Assembly (NCBI GenBank): GCA_036971475.1
Contig: JBAIZL010000005.1
Location: forward strand, 169,046,886-169,110,885
Source: Prosapia bicincta
Lineage: Eukaryota > Arthropoda > Insecta > Hemiptera > Cercopidae
Reading direction: 5' to 3'
Length of the DNA: 64,000 nucleotides
The position numbers were made by a program, and so were the translations under genes. How positions within the stretch are numbered: the first letter of the stretch is position 1; each line of letters opens with the position of its first letter. The notes beneath the pieces are model-generated. The model was not told where the DNA came from, ran no database searches, and was given only the letters and a program-made list of their open reading frames with translations. This document shows positions 10,171-21,159 of this stretch, piece by piece.

Positions 10171-12177
10171 TGCAACGTCCCCCACCTCTTTTAACCGTCC
10201 CTACTACCGCTGCTCTACGCGGTTGCCGTGTTGTTTAAATCCTTTCTTGCAGAATACTAAAATTTAATTGTTTACAAGAAAAACTTTTTTATAAACAACC
10301 AAAAATCTGCCTATCACCCTGCTGGTAAAACCGTGCTAAACTCCCTGAGTTAAGTGTATGTTTCCCGCTCGTAGGGCCAAGCCCACAACAAGCCTATTCC
10401 CGCTGACTACTATTTAAAATACGTATAAACACTCCTAAATTAGTTTATCAATTGTGTATGGTCTAAGTATAGTCACACATGTCAAATTAATAGTCAGCTG
10501 GAAAGAAACACATTTAGAGTAATACACATAAGAAACACAGAGTCTTACCACCTGATGATGATCTGCAGAGACAGCAAGGGAACGTGCAAAATATGATTGT
10601 GTTTAAAAATACCTATTTTAAAAGGCTCCTGTGTCCTCTTAAACACAATCTGCCAGTAGATAAATCTCTGGACTTTTACACAAAAACCAACTAATCTTTA
10701 GACTAGCTCATGAAGTTAGTAGAGAGAAACTCTTTAAAACATTAGGCTTTATCTATTGCCATTTAATGAAATTTAATTAAATTTGTTTACTGATTTAATA
10801 ATCATTTTTATATTAGTTGGAAAAAGCTAAACAGTTTTTATTGGTTATTTGACACAGGATGAATTGCAAATAATGTTGATTTTTATGACATTTTTAATTC
10901 TATTTATTTAAATAAAACAGAAAATTTATCCTTTTAAGTATTACACAATTATATTAACAAAACAATTCACTGAGTTACTTCTTGTTTCTTATGCTTTAAA
11001 AAATTATACTTTGCATATAGATTGATTACATTGACATTAACATAAGATTATTTTCCAAATTACACATAATAATATTTTATCTCCTATATGGAATTGGTAA
11101 ATTCATATTTTATGACCTTTAATTTTTAAATTTAAAATATTCGAAAATTTCTCATTTCCTTTAACTAAACGGCTTATGGCCAAAAACCTTTTGTAAGTTT
11201 AATATTCATTATTTTAAATATTCTGAACACATAAATTCATTTACTTAGCATACAATTTATTAAAATTTTATAAAGAGTGAAGTCATTGTTTTAAGCTTGC
11301 AGATTTGTTTGAATTTAATAAAATTAACTAACTAAATTTGACGTGACTGATATCGAATAAAGAAAATGACTTGCCAAAGATGTTCCTGCCGGTCCTTGGG
11401 GTCCCTCGTCTGGATTCCCTGGTCCTTGGACACCGGAAGTCGCCATCCCTGGTTCGTCGGTGGTGGTTTCCCTCTATTCGAGCGTCCTGGAGGCTGAGTC
11501 TGGAGCCTTCATCCTTTGGTGGTCCTGGATGTCGAAAGCGCTGAGGTTATGGTCCATCTGGCCTTGTGACGGTCCTACTCACGGTCCAGCATAGCGTCCC
11601 GCGGCACCTCGTGTTAAAAATTTATTACAGACTGTCCCTAAAGGCTTAGAGACCAAGTATATATAGCGGTGAATTTAACCTACCTCACCCCGCCTGCAAA
11701 GCTCGCTATCGCTCGATTTATTCCTTGTACTGGCAAGTCGGGCAACGAATCTGTTTTAGCTTGCATAGTTTGATTATTAATTTTAGAACACTGAAAAATG
11801 TCTATTTTATTTAAACTGCTCTAACTTTTTTGTTTCTTAAGTTTTTTGAATCTTGTTTTCTCTAATGTTCATTCTAGCTTATTGTGGTTCTTTTAAAATG
11901 TCGATGAAAGTTCTACGTGGTTTGGTTCGTCATATAGCTTTTTTAGGCACTTAGAATTTTTTCGCTTCACTCTCGATGTTCAAATTTAGTTAGTTATTAC
12001 AAATTTATTTTATAACATTTTTTAATTTAGCTTAACTAATCTATTTAAGGTTTTATTTAATTTTTCCCTCTTTATTAATTGTATAATTCCCTACTTGATT
12101 ATTTTAAAAACAGCTTTATTTCTAAAAAACAGGAAATTACTTATTTCCCACTTGCCACGGTCTCCCAGACCGTTGCA
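10171..12177 (-). repeat. 5' LTR of the Gypsy-type element (right copy)
   Basis: The 2007-bp partner of 3048-5054 has the same terminal TGCAACG and CGTTGCA. It differs at about ten visible positions, for example in the CTTCTTTTAAC/CCTCTTTTAAC, GTTGTCG/GTTGCCG and TGTACAGG/TGTACTGG pairs. It contains the matching TATA-like site at 11658-11665, and is followed directly by the CA microsatellite that holds the target duplication. Confidence 0.9.

Positions 12178-12256
<79 letters not shown>
12178..12256. repeat. (CA)n/(TA)n compound microsatellite
   Basis: CA repeats from 12178 to about 12228, one interruption by AAA, then TA repeats to 12256. The LTR element inserted at its edge. Confidence 0.95.
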
Positions 12257-12263
<7 letters not shown>

Positions 12264-13079
12264 AATATAATTTTATTCTGACATTTATTGATCATAATGT
12301 TTCAAAAAATAAATTATTAAAATAATAGTTAATACATTTCTAGAAAGTGAAGGGTAGAGGCGTGATCTAATAATTTATAGATTCTTGATGTCTACATTTT
12401 GATCAGGATGAAAAGGCAAAAAAAAATATTTTTTTACTCTTTTTGTTGTATTTAATGAAAAGTAAAAACTGTTTTCAACTTTCGACCTGTGGGAATAATA
12501 CCAGAGACTATAACAACCTGACAATCAGAGCGTGAATGATAAACCTACGGGGAAGTGACGGTTGCTTTAGATGTCTGTTTCTTAAATCCATTATGAGGTC
12601 TTTATGTTTCCCCTGTTCTGTCATCTCTGGGAAATGGGCAAATAAAAGGCAAGACTTGTAACTGTGGAATCTGTGTCAACGTTACACAAAACCGTTGGTA
12701 CCAACTTTCACGTCTTAAATAATAAAATTATCTGTTAGCTTATTAAAAAAATTACTATATTTTCAAAATTATTTCATTGCGCTTTGAGCACCTACATTGA
12801 CACTAAAGAAGAGTTCAGAGAAAGTGTTGATTAATGATGGAGATCCTTCAAAACCATCAACAAAAATAATTGCATTGTTTGCTAGAAACAAAATTCAGTA
12901 TAAATGACTAGAAATTAGTATAAAAATACTATACGTTTTATTTCAACTAAAATAGCATGATTAAATGTAATAATTTTTAAAAAGATGGGGAACAAAAAGA
13001 ATTACAATACTTTAACGATTATGTTAAAACAATACTTCTAAACAATTTCTTGAAATAAGTTTGTGTGTCAAAGTTATTC
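12257..13079. other. Non-coding AT-rich stretch
   Basis: No ORF of note, RNA gene or repeat structure recognised. Confidence 0.5.
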
Positions 13080-13475
13080 CACTAATTTTATATTTCTTTT
13101 GGTATAGGGCTAGTACACTGAATCATTAAGTTTTGATAAATATTTTATGAACAAATATACACTCTTGCCTACATAAAAGGTTATTGTCATGAAATATGAA
13201 TTCTGTCCCAACAACCTAAACACGCATTCAATATGAAGACTTCCTACCTGAAATAAAAACCGTTTTTAAGCTCTTATTGAATTTTACGTTAAACAGTAAA
13301 TGTATTAACTGATTTTTAATCAAAGTAACTAAAACTTACACAAACGTAAGTTTGTACACTTTTTTTAGTTTTACTTACATTTTAAAATAAATGTTTGTTC
13401 TATAACAGTCTTTCATTAAAACTGACCACCCTCAGGCCCTGATAGTCTGTTATAATGAGGGTACTGCGATATTAG
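13080..13475. repeat. Old interspersed repeat, copy 1 (possibly pogo-like)
   Basis: Shares scattered blocks in the same order with 17770-18155: GGGCTAGTACA (13107 and 17780), TTGAATTTTAC, TTAACTGATTTT, then ATAACAGTCTTTCATTAAAA against ATAACAGTCTTCCATTAAAA, and an AATGAGG block near the end. The terminal CCTCATTATAAC-type sequence recalls pogo/Tigger terminal repeats, but no transposase is present. Confidence 0.45.
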
Positions 13476-14239
13476 TCAATACGATTCCGATAGACATTGT
13501 ATTACTAAATTCAGTTAAAAGGCTTATGTTCCTGTTCCACTTCAAGCAAAACTATATTCCTTTTTCTCTATAAATCTTTTTCACTTCTAAAGAGAAAATT
13601 TATAATTTTTTAAAAATGGATGGGTTGTGTAGTTATTATTTTTTTCCGTATCTGGCCAAGCACTCGCTGCAGCCATCCTTAAGCCAGATGCCTTAATCTC
13701 ACATGCACATGTGATTAATAGTAACCCTAACCCGCGAGTGAGGGAATTGGCCTAGATTACCCATGTACCAAGCTGTAAAGCTCTTTCCATGAAAAATCAG
13801 GATATAGTGAAATGAAACAAAAACGTAAGTGATGCGTAAGATCGAAATGAAAAAAACTAGCAAGAAAGAACCCCTGCCAAGAAAAACCTCGCGATAGATC
13901 CCACAGGAACTCTTGGGGCTAGGTTAACCTTATGCTAAACAATAAGGAGGGGTAAGCCTGCCATACAAATACTTTTTAGTGAAGCTATGACAGGAATGCT
14001 ATGCACTTCTTCTTCTTTAGCCTACTCGAAATTGAAATGGGCATGCAAAACGAAATTAGTAATTCCGTTGGGGCTAAATGCAACCCTAGGGCTGTGCGTC
14101 TGCGTCACCTGTAACAAAACTATGAAACAGTTGATTAGCCACTGTTATTTACACAACTTAATAATTAGATTTTATAAATTGAGATAGTCAGTCAATAAAT
14201 ACTGAGGCCGTCTGTGTTGTCGTGTGTAGTATCATACCT
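13476..14239. other. Non-coding stretch
   Basis: The 66-codon ORF at 13987-14187 has no recognisable domain. A GC-richer block at about 13640-13780 may be part of a dispersed repeat; it has no partner in this window. Confidence 0.45.
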
Positions 14240-14760
14240 GCCCAGTGAGAAAATAAGCGTTTAAGATGTATGTGAGTGGGCTTGTTTGTAAAACCTGTTG
14301 GCGAAGTCTAGTAGATGTTGTTTTACGAAAGACACTTTCAATTCAGGACTTCGAGGTGCATTCTTCATTATTCTCCAAACTTTGTTTTGGAATAATTGTA
14401 CTCTGCGTGTGTGAGAAGTGCTAGCATGACTCCAGACAGGAGAAGCATATGTAAATATATTACGTAGCATTGTAACGTAGTGACCGCCTTTAATGAGAGA
14501 GAGCTTGTTCTATTGACCATTGGCCAAAGCTGTGATTATCTGTTTGTTGCCTTCTTTAAAGTGTAGCTTATATATGAGGATTCCACATCAGCCTCCTGAC
14601 GAGTGTAACTCCCAGGTAGCGGACCTAGACTCTTCCAGTGCATGTCCTCGCTTAGCAATTGTAAAGGTGTGGTAAGTTTGTGTGATCTGCGTTTGGAAAA
14701 CAGTAGAGCTTGGCACTTGGCCACGTTCACCTTTACTCTCCAGTGACTAAGTCAGAACTC
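14240..14760 (-). pseudogene. Non-LTR retrotransposon (Jockey-like) RT C-terminal remnant
   Basis: The minus-strand segment 14261-14470 encodes a LRNIFTYASPVW stretch followed by the RRVQLFQNKVWRIMKNAP region. This is the conserved end of the RT domain in Jockey-type LINEs, where TYASPVW precedes the Q-N-K-xLR helix. Upstream at 14536-14740, W-R-V-K-V-N-V-A-K-C and ALLFSKRR correspond to the thumb-proximal 'N..K....F..R' block. Stops and frame changes between the two blocks (14470-14540) show that it is dead. Palm motifs are not present. The 3' end stops near 14240 without a visible poly(A) tail. Confidence 0.65.
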
Positions 14761-15700
14761 TAACACTATTTTTTTTTTTATTAATAAATAATGCAATATA
14801 AATTTTAGTTTTAATTTTAAGTGATACATTCTTTGTTACTTCAACCTCACCACATATCGTGAGACCACGCCTCTTAGGGGATTGATAGAGGCTAAACGGA
14901 GGGGGAGCTTTAAATTAGTTAATTTTATTAGTAGTAGTCTTGCTTTTTTGGCTACTTTTGAGATTGATTGTTTTGCTACCGATATGTACATAAGGTTGGT
15001 AAAAAATATTATAGTGGTTAGAGGGTGTTTGTGTGTTTTCTTATATAAATATACGTCAAACTTGTAAAATACGTTTAAAATATTTAGGAGTGAAAACTTT
15101 CAAATTGTAATTTGTGCATGGAAAACATGACAATGTGCAAAGAGGGTGCTTCAAAGCAACTACAAAAGCGATAGTAATTTTAGGACAACATTTTTAGCAA
15201 AGAATTATCATTATCAACATCGAGGTAAAAAACTGAAACACTCAAAATTCAGATTTATGAAACGTATAAATGATTCTGAATGACAGATTTCAGATTATAA
15301 GTTACTTACTTTTGCAAGCGAGGCTGCAAGTTGGTATGTTACAAAATAAAACAAACATTATTATCTACATCCTTCGTTATATAACTGATGGAAGTAAATC
15401 GAAAATATTCATACTAGTAGATCTACTGAAGAAACTGTAATATTGAATTAATTGTACTTTATATTTATTTGAAAATTTAATTCATAGAAGAAAATATTAC
15501 AATATTAAATATAAATAAATAAAATTGTTCACAATTACCGTGTAATAAAATAGATTTCGTTGAATGTGGATAAGTAACAGTTTAAATTCAAATGAGAATG
15601 TTAATGAATTTTTTCGTTTAAATGAAAGTTTTTAAGAGTTAAATTAGCTTTAGATAACGAAAACCTTTGACGAATAAATTGTAATTAAGGCTTTGGTACA
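14761..15700. other. Non-coding AT-rich stretch
   Basis: No supported feature. The 61-codon ORF at 14882-15067 looks like chance. Confidence 0.5.
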
Positions 15701-15854
15701 CTAGAGTCAAATTCACTATTCAGTCACGTGAGCGTTCAGCAGTAGCTAACACGCTCTGAAGGTAAACCGCGTAGTCACAGTCTCTCGTTTCTCTGTCCCT
15801 GTTTATTCAGCGACAATTTAAATTACTCTCCTCTTCGAGTAACGTAAAGTAATA

Positions 15855-15995
15855 ATGGACGGTTCAAGAGTAGTGCTGGCCACATTACCCTTCTTGGACA
15901 CCGTAATGTCTACCTTGGATTTCCTAGGCAATGTTAACGGTACAAAGAGACTCATTGTTGTACTCCTAGTTTCAGTACGTAAACAGTTCAACTAG
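15855..15995 (+). CDS. Candidate small ORF or first coding exon of a host gene
   Basis: A 46-codon ORF opens with ATG in the context AATAATGG and encodes a hydrophobic peptide beginning MDGSRVVLATLPFLDTVMST. The residues fall into two apolar stretches, about 6-25 and 33-41, separated by a short polar loop (GNVNGTKR). The segment 15700-15975 is visibly richer in G+C than its surroundings and shows balanced codon use, unlike the noise ORFs nearby. A GTACGT at 15975 could be a splice donor, which would make this the first exon of a longer protein. No downstream exon is recognised. I do not recognise the family. It could be an unidentified repeat or chance. Confidence 0.3.
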   Translation: MDGSRVVLATLPFLDTVMSTLDFLGNVNGTKRLIVVLLVSVRKQFN

Positions 15996-16480
15996 TTTAT
16001 TTTGCTTTGTTAAATTTTTATTTATTAATTTTATTTTGTAGCGTGAAGATCATCTGTGAAACAAACCGTTAAAAATATTCCACTTTTATTCTGAGACAAA
16101 CAAAACAGATTCTATGTTCTGTTAGTAGTATTTTAATATATTACTAAATCTTTTTAAAAAACAACTATAGAGATGAATAAATTAATAACTGTGGAAAATA
16201 TAGCACAAAGTTAAAAATGTAATAACACTTTAAAGCGCAAAAGAAATGGTTTTCAAAATAAAGGGATGAAATTAAATGAAAAAACACATGTTTTCTTTTT
16301 ACTTTCCTATGAAAACCTAATAATCCTTTTAATTCATTAGGGTCGTAAATAATGAAATATTTATTTTATTCAAAAATTAGTTAAAAATATAATTAACTGA
16401 AAATTTTTCGAATTTATACCAAGTTGACATTTTACAAGAGCTATCTAGCGATCGATTCCATTCTAGTGAGCTACTTTCCA
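15996..16480. other. Non-coding AT-rich stretch
   Basis: Nothing recognised; if 15855 is an exon, this would be the start of its intron. Confidence 0.4.
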
Positions 16481-16740
16481 CAAATAATAATTACCCTGAG
16501 ACATGCTGTAGGAGAGACAGGATAGAGCTGACTTACTGAGGCCACAATGTATACAAGGGAGGTAATACGGCCAGTGCCCATTATTAAACCATCCGTTTTT
16601 AGTCCAGGAATGGCTCTAATAACTCATTTTTCGACTGCAATAGAGCCTAAAATCAGTTTGGTGCTGCCTGGATTTGAATATGGTACTTTTCATGTTAGCA
16701 GTCAAGTGCTTCACCCACTCGACCATGTAGCCGCCTTTCC
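16480..16740 (-). mobile_element. tRNA-derived SINE, probable
   Basis: On the minus strand a tRNA-like head begins near 16738. An A-box-like TGGTCGAGTGGG is at 16714-16725 and a B-box-like ATTCAAATCC at 16670-16679, matching the RNA polymerase III promoter layout. The anticodon arm region is eroded and no cloverleaf closes properly, so it is not a functional tRNA gene. The tail continues to roughly 16480. The plus-strand ORF at 16547-16840 is antisense to it and likely fortuitous. Confidence 0.5.
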
Positions 16741-17224
16741 AATTGGTTTAATTTCATTGAAAATTGCTGGCGTTACTAAAGAAAACTTAGTAACTTCACA
16801 TCTAAATATAGTCATTTTCGTTTTTACCCAGAAATCTTAAAACATATTACCTCTCCTTAAGGTCATTTTGAAATGTTTATTTACTCTTTGTTCACTGAAA
16901 CTTGAAATTTGAAATACAATTTCATTTTACTACTTATTATTATTAATTTTATTATTAAAATCAATAATTGTTAGGATTCTTATAAAACATTATTATTTTT
17001 CAGCCCTGATTACGAAAATTAGTACCTAAACCCAAACCTACGCTAATAATAAGCAGGGGAAGAATAGTGTGGTCACATAACCTGTCTTGGGCACCATTTG
17101 GATGTATCCTATCTTTCTTCACCCATCTTAATTATGTGAAGGGGGCATTAGTATTAAACAGATACAAATTTAAAAACAAAAATATTTTCTAATTTTCACA
17201 CTAATATTCACAGTTTTTATCGAT
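16741..17224. other. Non-coding AT-rich stretch
   Basis: No supported feature. Confidence 0.5.
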
Positions 17225-18155
17225 ACAGTAAAACCTCTTAAAACGGACCTCATAAATCCGACATCGCTTATAACGGAGTGTGTTTAGAAAATAGACTACA
17301 ACTTCCGCCGGCCAGCTCGCACGGCACGATACCTACATCAAAAGACACATTAGAACTGTAAATAGTGTAGACATAACAGTAGTATTTATAATACTGACTT
17401 ATCAGTTGTTTAACAAATGTTTTGTAGACAAATATACAACCTGCCCTACCTAAAGTGTCACTAGCTTGAAGCTGACTAGAGTCAAAGCTGTCGCGTGACC
17501 TCGAAGGACGAGCACAGGCTGGCGGAAGGGTAGAGGAAGCAAAAGACCGTTTCACAGACATTATATGAGTTATAATATTTATATTACAATAACGTTAATT
17601 TGACAAGGCTTAAAGGCCTTTATAAATATTATTTTATTTTATTTTTCATATTAACCAGATCTTTAACATAAAGTTTTGAACAAATTTACTTATATCAGTT
17701 TTCTAAACTACCGCAACGCCTGCAATTTCTTAGTAATGACCTTTGACGCAACACGTGCTACAAAAACCAATGTTTTTTATTAGGGCTAGTACAGGTTTTC
17801 TAATTGTTCGACCACCCGCCAGTTTACGAGTGACCAGCTATACCTTGAAACATGACTCCCCTAAAACAATCTCAAAATGCTTCCAATATCAATGGGAAGA
17901 CTTGCTAACTAAAAATTATAATAATAATAATTTTTTCTAGCAGTCATTGAATTTTACATTACAGTCGTGTTAACTGATTTTATGCGCTTTAAATAAAACA
18001 CGTTTTAAATCAGATTAATTCTTTTTTATTAACCTTTTACAGTTATTCATTTACATTTTAACCTTAAGATATTCTTTTTGCTATATAACAGTCTTCCATT
18101 AAAATGGACAACCTTTAGCTCAAATTACTTCGTTTTAATGAGGCTCCCCTATATT
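17225..18155. mobile_element. Possible pogo-like DNA element (repeat copy 2)
   Basis: The left end reads ACAGTAAAACCTCTTAAAAC. The right end, read on the minus strand, contains GAGCCTCATTAAAACGAAG, giving loosely matching inverted ends of the pogo/Tigger kind. The right 390 bp is related to the repeat at 13080-13475. No transposase is encoded; the ORFs at 17268-17561 and 17743-17940 show no domain. The boundaries are approximate. Confidence 0.35.
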
Positions 18156-20030
18156 TCCATACACCCAGCTAAGGCTTTAATTATCTCCCGTTACACGTTT
18201 AAATATTAACACTTAAGAACCAACTATTTTATAAATTTGAAATATTACTTCAAGGTAACGTTTATTCAGCTTATAACGAAATTGAATTCTTTTCAAGTTG
18301 TGTAATTTACAGAACATAAATGTAAAAGCAAATAATGTAAAACAATTTAACTTAATAAATTGAATCACTTAGGTTTATTTACGTAATATAATCGTCTTAA
18401 AAATATACATTTTAGAGAAAGTTGTGGAAAGATAAAATCAGCAGCGGAACAGCTGTTTGTAAAACATTCACTTTCAAAATAAAGGGGTTGTTTAGGAAGT
18501 GCAACATCTGCGAACGGATTAGCAACCAAGGCATCAGCTGGGAGCGTTACGTTAGAACATAGCACAAGTTAATTAAAAGCTGTCAAATGCTTTAGCAAGT
18601 TTCACTAAATACTTGCTTTGGTCTTATTTAAGCTCCAAATATAAAGCCTTTATGTAAACTGAGAGTGAGGCAGAACTGTGGATGATTAAAAATTTCTGTG
18701 TGGTTTAATTATATTTAAAATTAACAATATTTTTTAATATTAAAACTATATATTTTAGTGGTTAAAAACTAAAACTAATTATAACCCAATAATGTATAAA
18801 CTCCTTGTTCAGAGTAATTATCTTCAGTGGGCCTTAGATGGTGTTAAACATATTTACCAAAAAAGAAAGGCTGCAATTAATTTATAAATAACTAACATAA
18901 AACAATTGCCTGACGTTATCAGCTTGGTTCTCTTTGATTGACCTTGGTTGGATAAATGGTAGCTCTCAGGTAAAACGACTTTTATACAAATTTTTGTAAC
19001 TATTTGATGCACATTTTGTGTCTATTTTTATAGTGTTTTATTTATTAGATGTAATAGTTCTTATTAATCAATGTTTTAATATACGTAAATTAAAGAAAAA
19101 GGAAAGATTCCCCTACGCCGAAAGGAGTCTGTAGTGCCTTTTACATGTGGATTTGATCCAATCGGATCCCCTCAAAAATATAAATACTTCAGGTTACCTC
19201 TACTTACGATAATTAAACTCAACAAATTGAAATATTACGCTGATCAAGATTTTGTGAAACTGTTCTGGAATGACATAGTTCGGGCATCAAGTTGTATCCA
19301 TTTATTCCAAGACTCGACTAGTGCATTTGAACGCATTGCCCTAATCTTCCAATATGGCCTTAAACTTGGAATATGATTCCAAACTTGAAATATGCCAAAC
19401 TTGCATCCAGAAATACTGTTAAAGATAGTATAACCTTAGTGAGCTACATTGCTTTTTAAACAAAGCAATATTCGTCAAAATTATTCTAAAATTTAATCAA
19501 CAAAAGCAGTTTATGACATGAAATTTCAGGTTTTTTCAAACAAGTTAATTAACTTACAACTGAGCATTGGAAACTGCTTTACCAGACTTCTTATATGTGG
19601 CTTGGCATGTATCGTTTCACAGATGCAAATATATAAATTTTAATACTATAAATATACATTTCTATAAAGGTATTGTGTGGTACTATAAGAAAATTAGACG
19701 TGGTTTCATTTTGATCACAGTGATCTAATGACTTGTCAAGTTCTGGACGTTCCCAGATAGCTAAAATACAGGTATAAGATAATTATTTGATGATGCTGAG
19801 GAAAGCTATTCCTGTGCAGCGATAGTGGGGAATAAGAATGAAATTCGATGTTTTAAGTAGATTTAAATGAATTTCACACGACTCGTGTGCTCTTTATTTT
19901 AAAGTGTTTGAACTAATTCAGAAACGTTCTCGCGCAACTCTCCAACGTTTCATCGCTATCAAATGAATGGTGTTGGAAGAAATACTGGGGGAAACAATAA
20001 ATTTTATATTCTAGAACATTGCTGCTTTGG
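18156..20030. other. Non-coding stretch
   Basis: ORFs at 18365-18565 (minus) and 19134-19376 (plus, 80 codons) show no recognisable domain. I see no gene or mobile element. Confidence 0.45.
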
Positions 20031-20034
20031 AAGC

Positions 20035-21040
20035 ATCTAATAATCTATTTGAATCTGGTTATCACCAAATGTATACTATTAAAACCAGATTATTCCAGTT
20101 ACCTATTTATTAAAACCAGAATATTACCATTAAGTCAAATAGAACTGTATTGGTAAATAATCTACGAGTATTAGAACCAGAGAATAACCATTATTATTCT
20201 ATTACACATAGATTAAACCCTTTTTTTAATCTATTTTAGCTGATTAAAACCATTAGTAATCTATTAAAACCAGATTATTACATTTAGTATCTATTATAAC
20301 CTAATTATTACATTTAGTAATCTACTATAACCTGATTATTATATTTAGTCATCTATTTTAACCTGATTATAAACATTACTAATTTATTATAACTTAATTA
20401 TTACATTTAGTAATCTATTATAACCTGATTATTACATTCAGTAATCTATTCTAACCTGATTATTACATTTATTAATCCAACATAACCTGATTATTACATT
20501 TAGTAACCTATTCTAACCTGATTATTACATTTATTAATCCAACATAACCTGATTATTACATTTAGTAACCTATTATAACCTAATTATAACCATTAGTTTT
20601 CTTTTAAAACCTGATTATTACATTTAGTCATCTATTATAATCTGATTATTACATTTAGTAACCTATTACAACCTGATTATAAATATTAGTGATGTAATAA
20701 AACTGGATTATAACTATAATAATCTATTTGAACATGATTACAAAGATTGTTATCTATTAGATCAAAATATAACCATTAGTAATCCATTAGTAAATAACTA
20801 TTAAAACCCTACATATCCGTGATAAAACCAGTTGTAATCTATTAAAACCAAATTATGACCATTAGCAGTCTATTATGGCTTGTATTTAGCAATAAGTAAT
20901 ATATTATGACCTGATTATAACCATTGGTATTCAAATAAGTCCAGATTAAAACCATTAGTAATTCATTTTACCTCAATTTTAATCATTATTAGTCTTTTAG
21001 AACCAGATTATAACAACTAATAATCTAATAGAACCTGATT
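20035..21040. repeat. 31-bp AT-rich minisatellite
   Basis: Degenerate tandem copies of about 31 bp built around CCTGATTATTACATTTAGTA and TCTATTATAA. The period is clearest between 20280 and 20670; for example, TTACATTYAG words start at 20401, 20432 and 20463. The flanks of the array are more diverged, with copies reduced to 'AACCATTAGTAAT' and 'AACCTGATTATAA' words. Confidence 0.85.
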
Positions 21041-21159
21041 TTTTCTATCGTAAAAAACAAGTAGGAAAAATACGATATGATGGTAATTCAAATACAATAA
21101 TTTAATTAAATTAGTAAAATATTATTATTACATTATTAGTTGTTGCAAATAATGCTAAC

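Larger units (their letters stand above)
3044..12181 (-). mobile_element. Complete non-autonomous Gypsy-type LTR retrotransposon (gag-protease only)
   Basis: Two direct repeats of 2007 bp (3048-5054 and 10171-12177) flank a 5.1-kb interior read on the minus strand. LTR ends are short inverted repeats, TGCAACG and CGTTGCA. The flanks give a matching ACAC (3044-3047 and 12178-12181). The true duplication may be 4-6 bp, because the target is a CA-rich tract. A primer binding site lies immediately inside the right LTR, which is the 5' LTR of the element. The interior encodes Gag and a retropepsin, then stops at the very start of the expected RT domain. No RT, RNase H or integrase is visible in 5055-6818. 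The LTRs differ at about ten positions by eye, implying recent insertion. It must have been mobilised by an autonomous relative in trans; this last point is inference. Confidence 0.85.

Noticed and set aside
12079..12325. ORFs with poly-His-Thr and poly-Ile-Tyr
   Set aside because: Translation of the CA/TA microsatellite.
16660..16738. Functional tRNA gene
   Set aside because: A- and B-box words are present, but the acceptor and anticodon stems do not pair and the B box is degenerate.
19134..19376. 80-codon ORF starting MPFTCGFDPIGSP
   Set aside because: Length is within chance expectation and I recognise no domain or supporting context.
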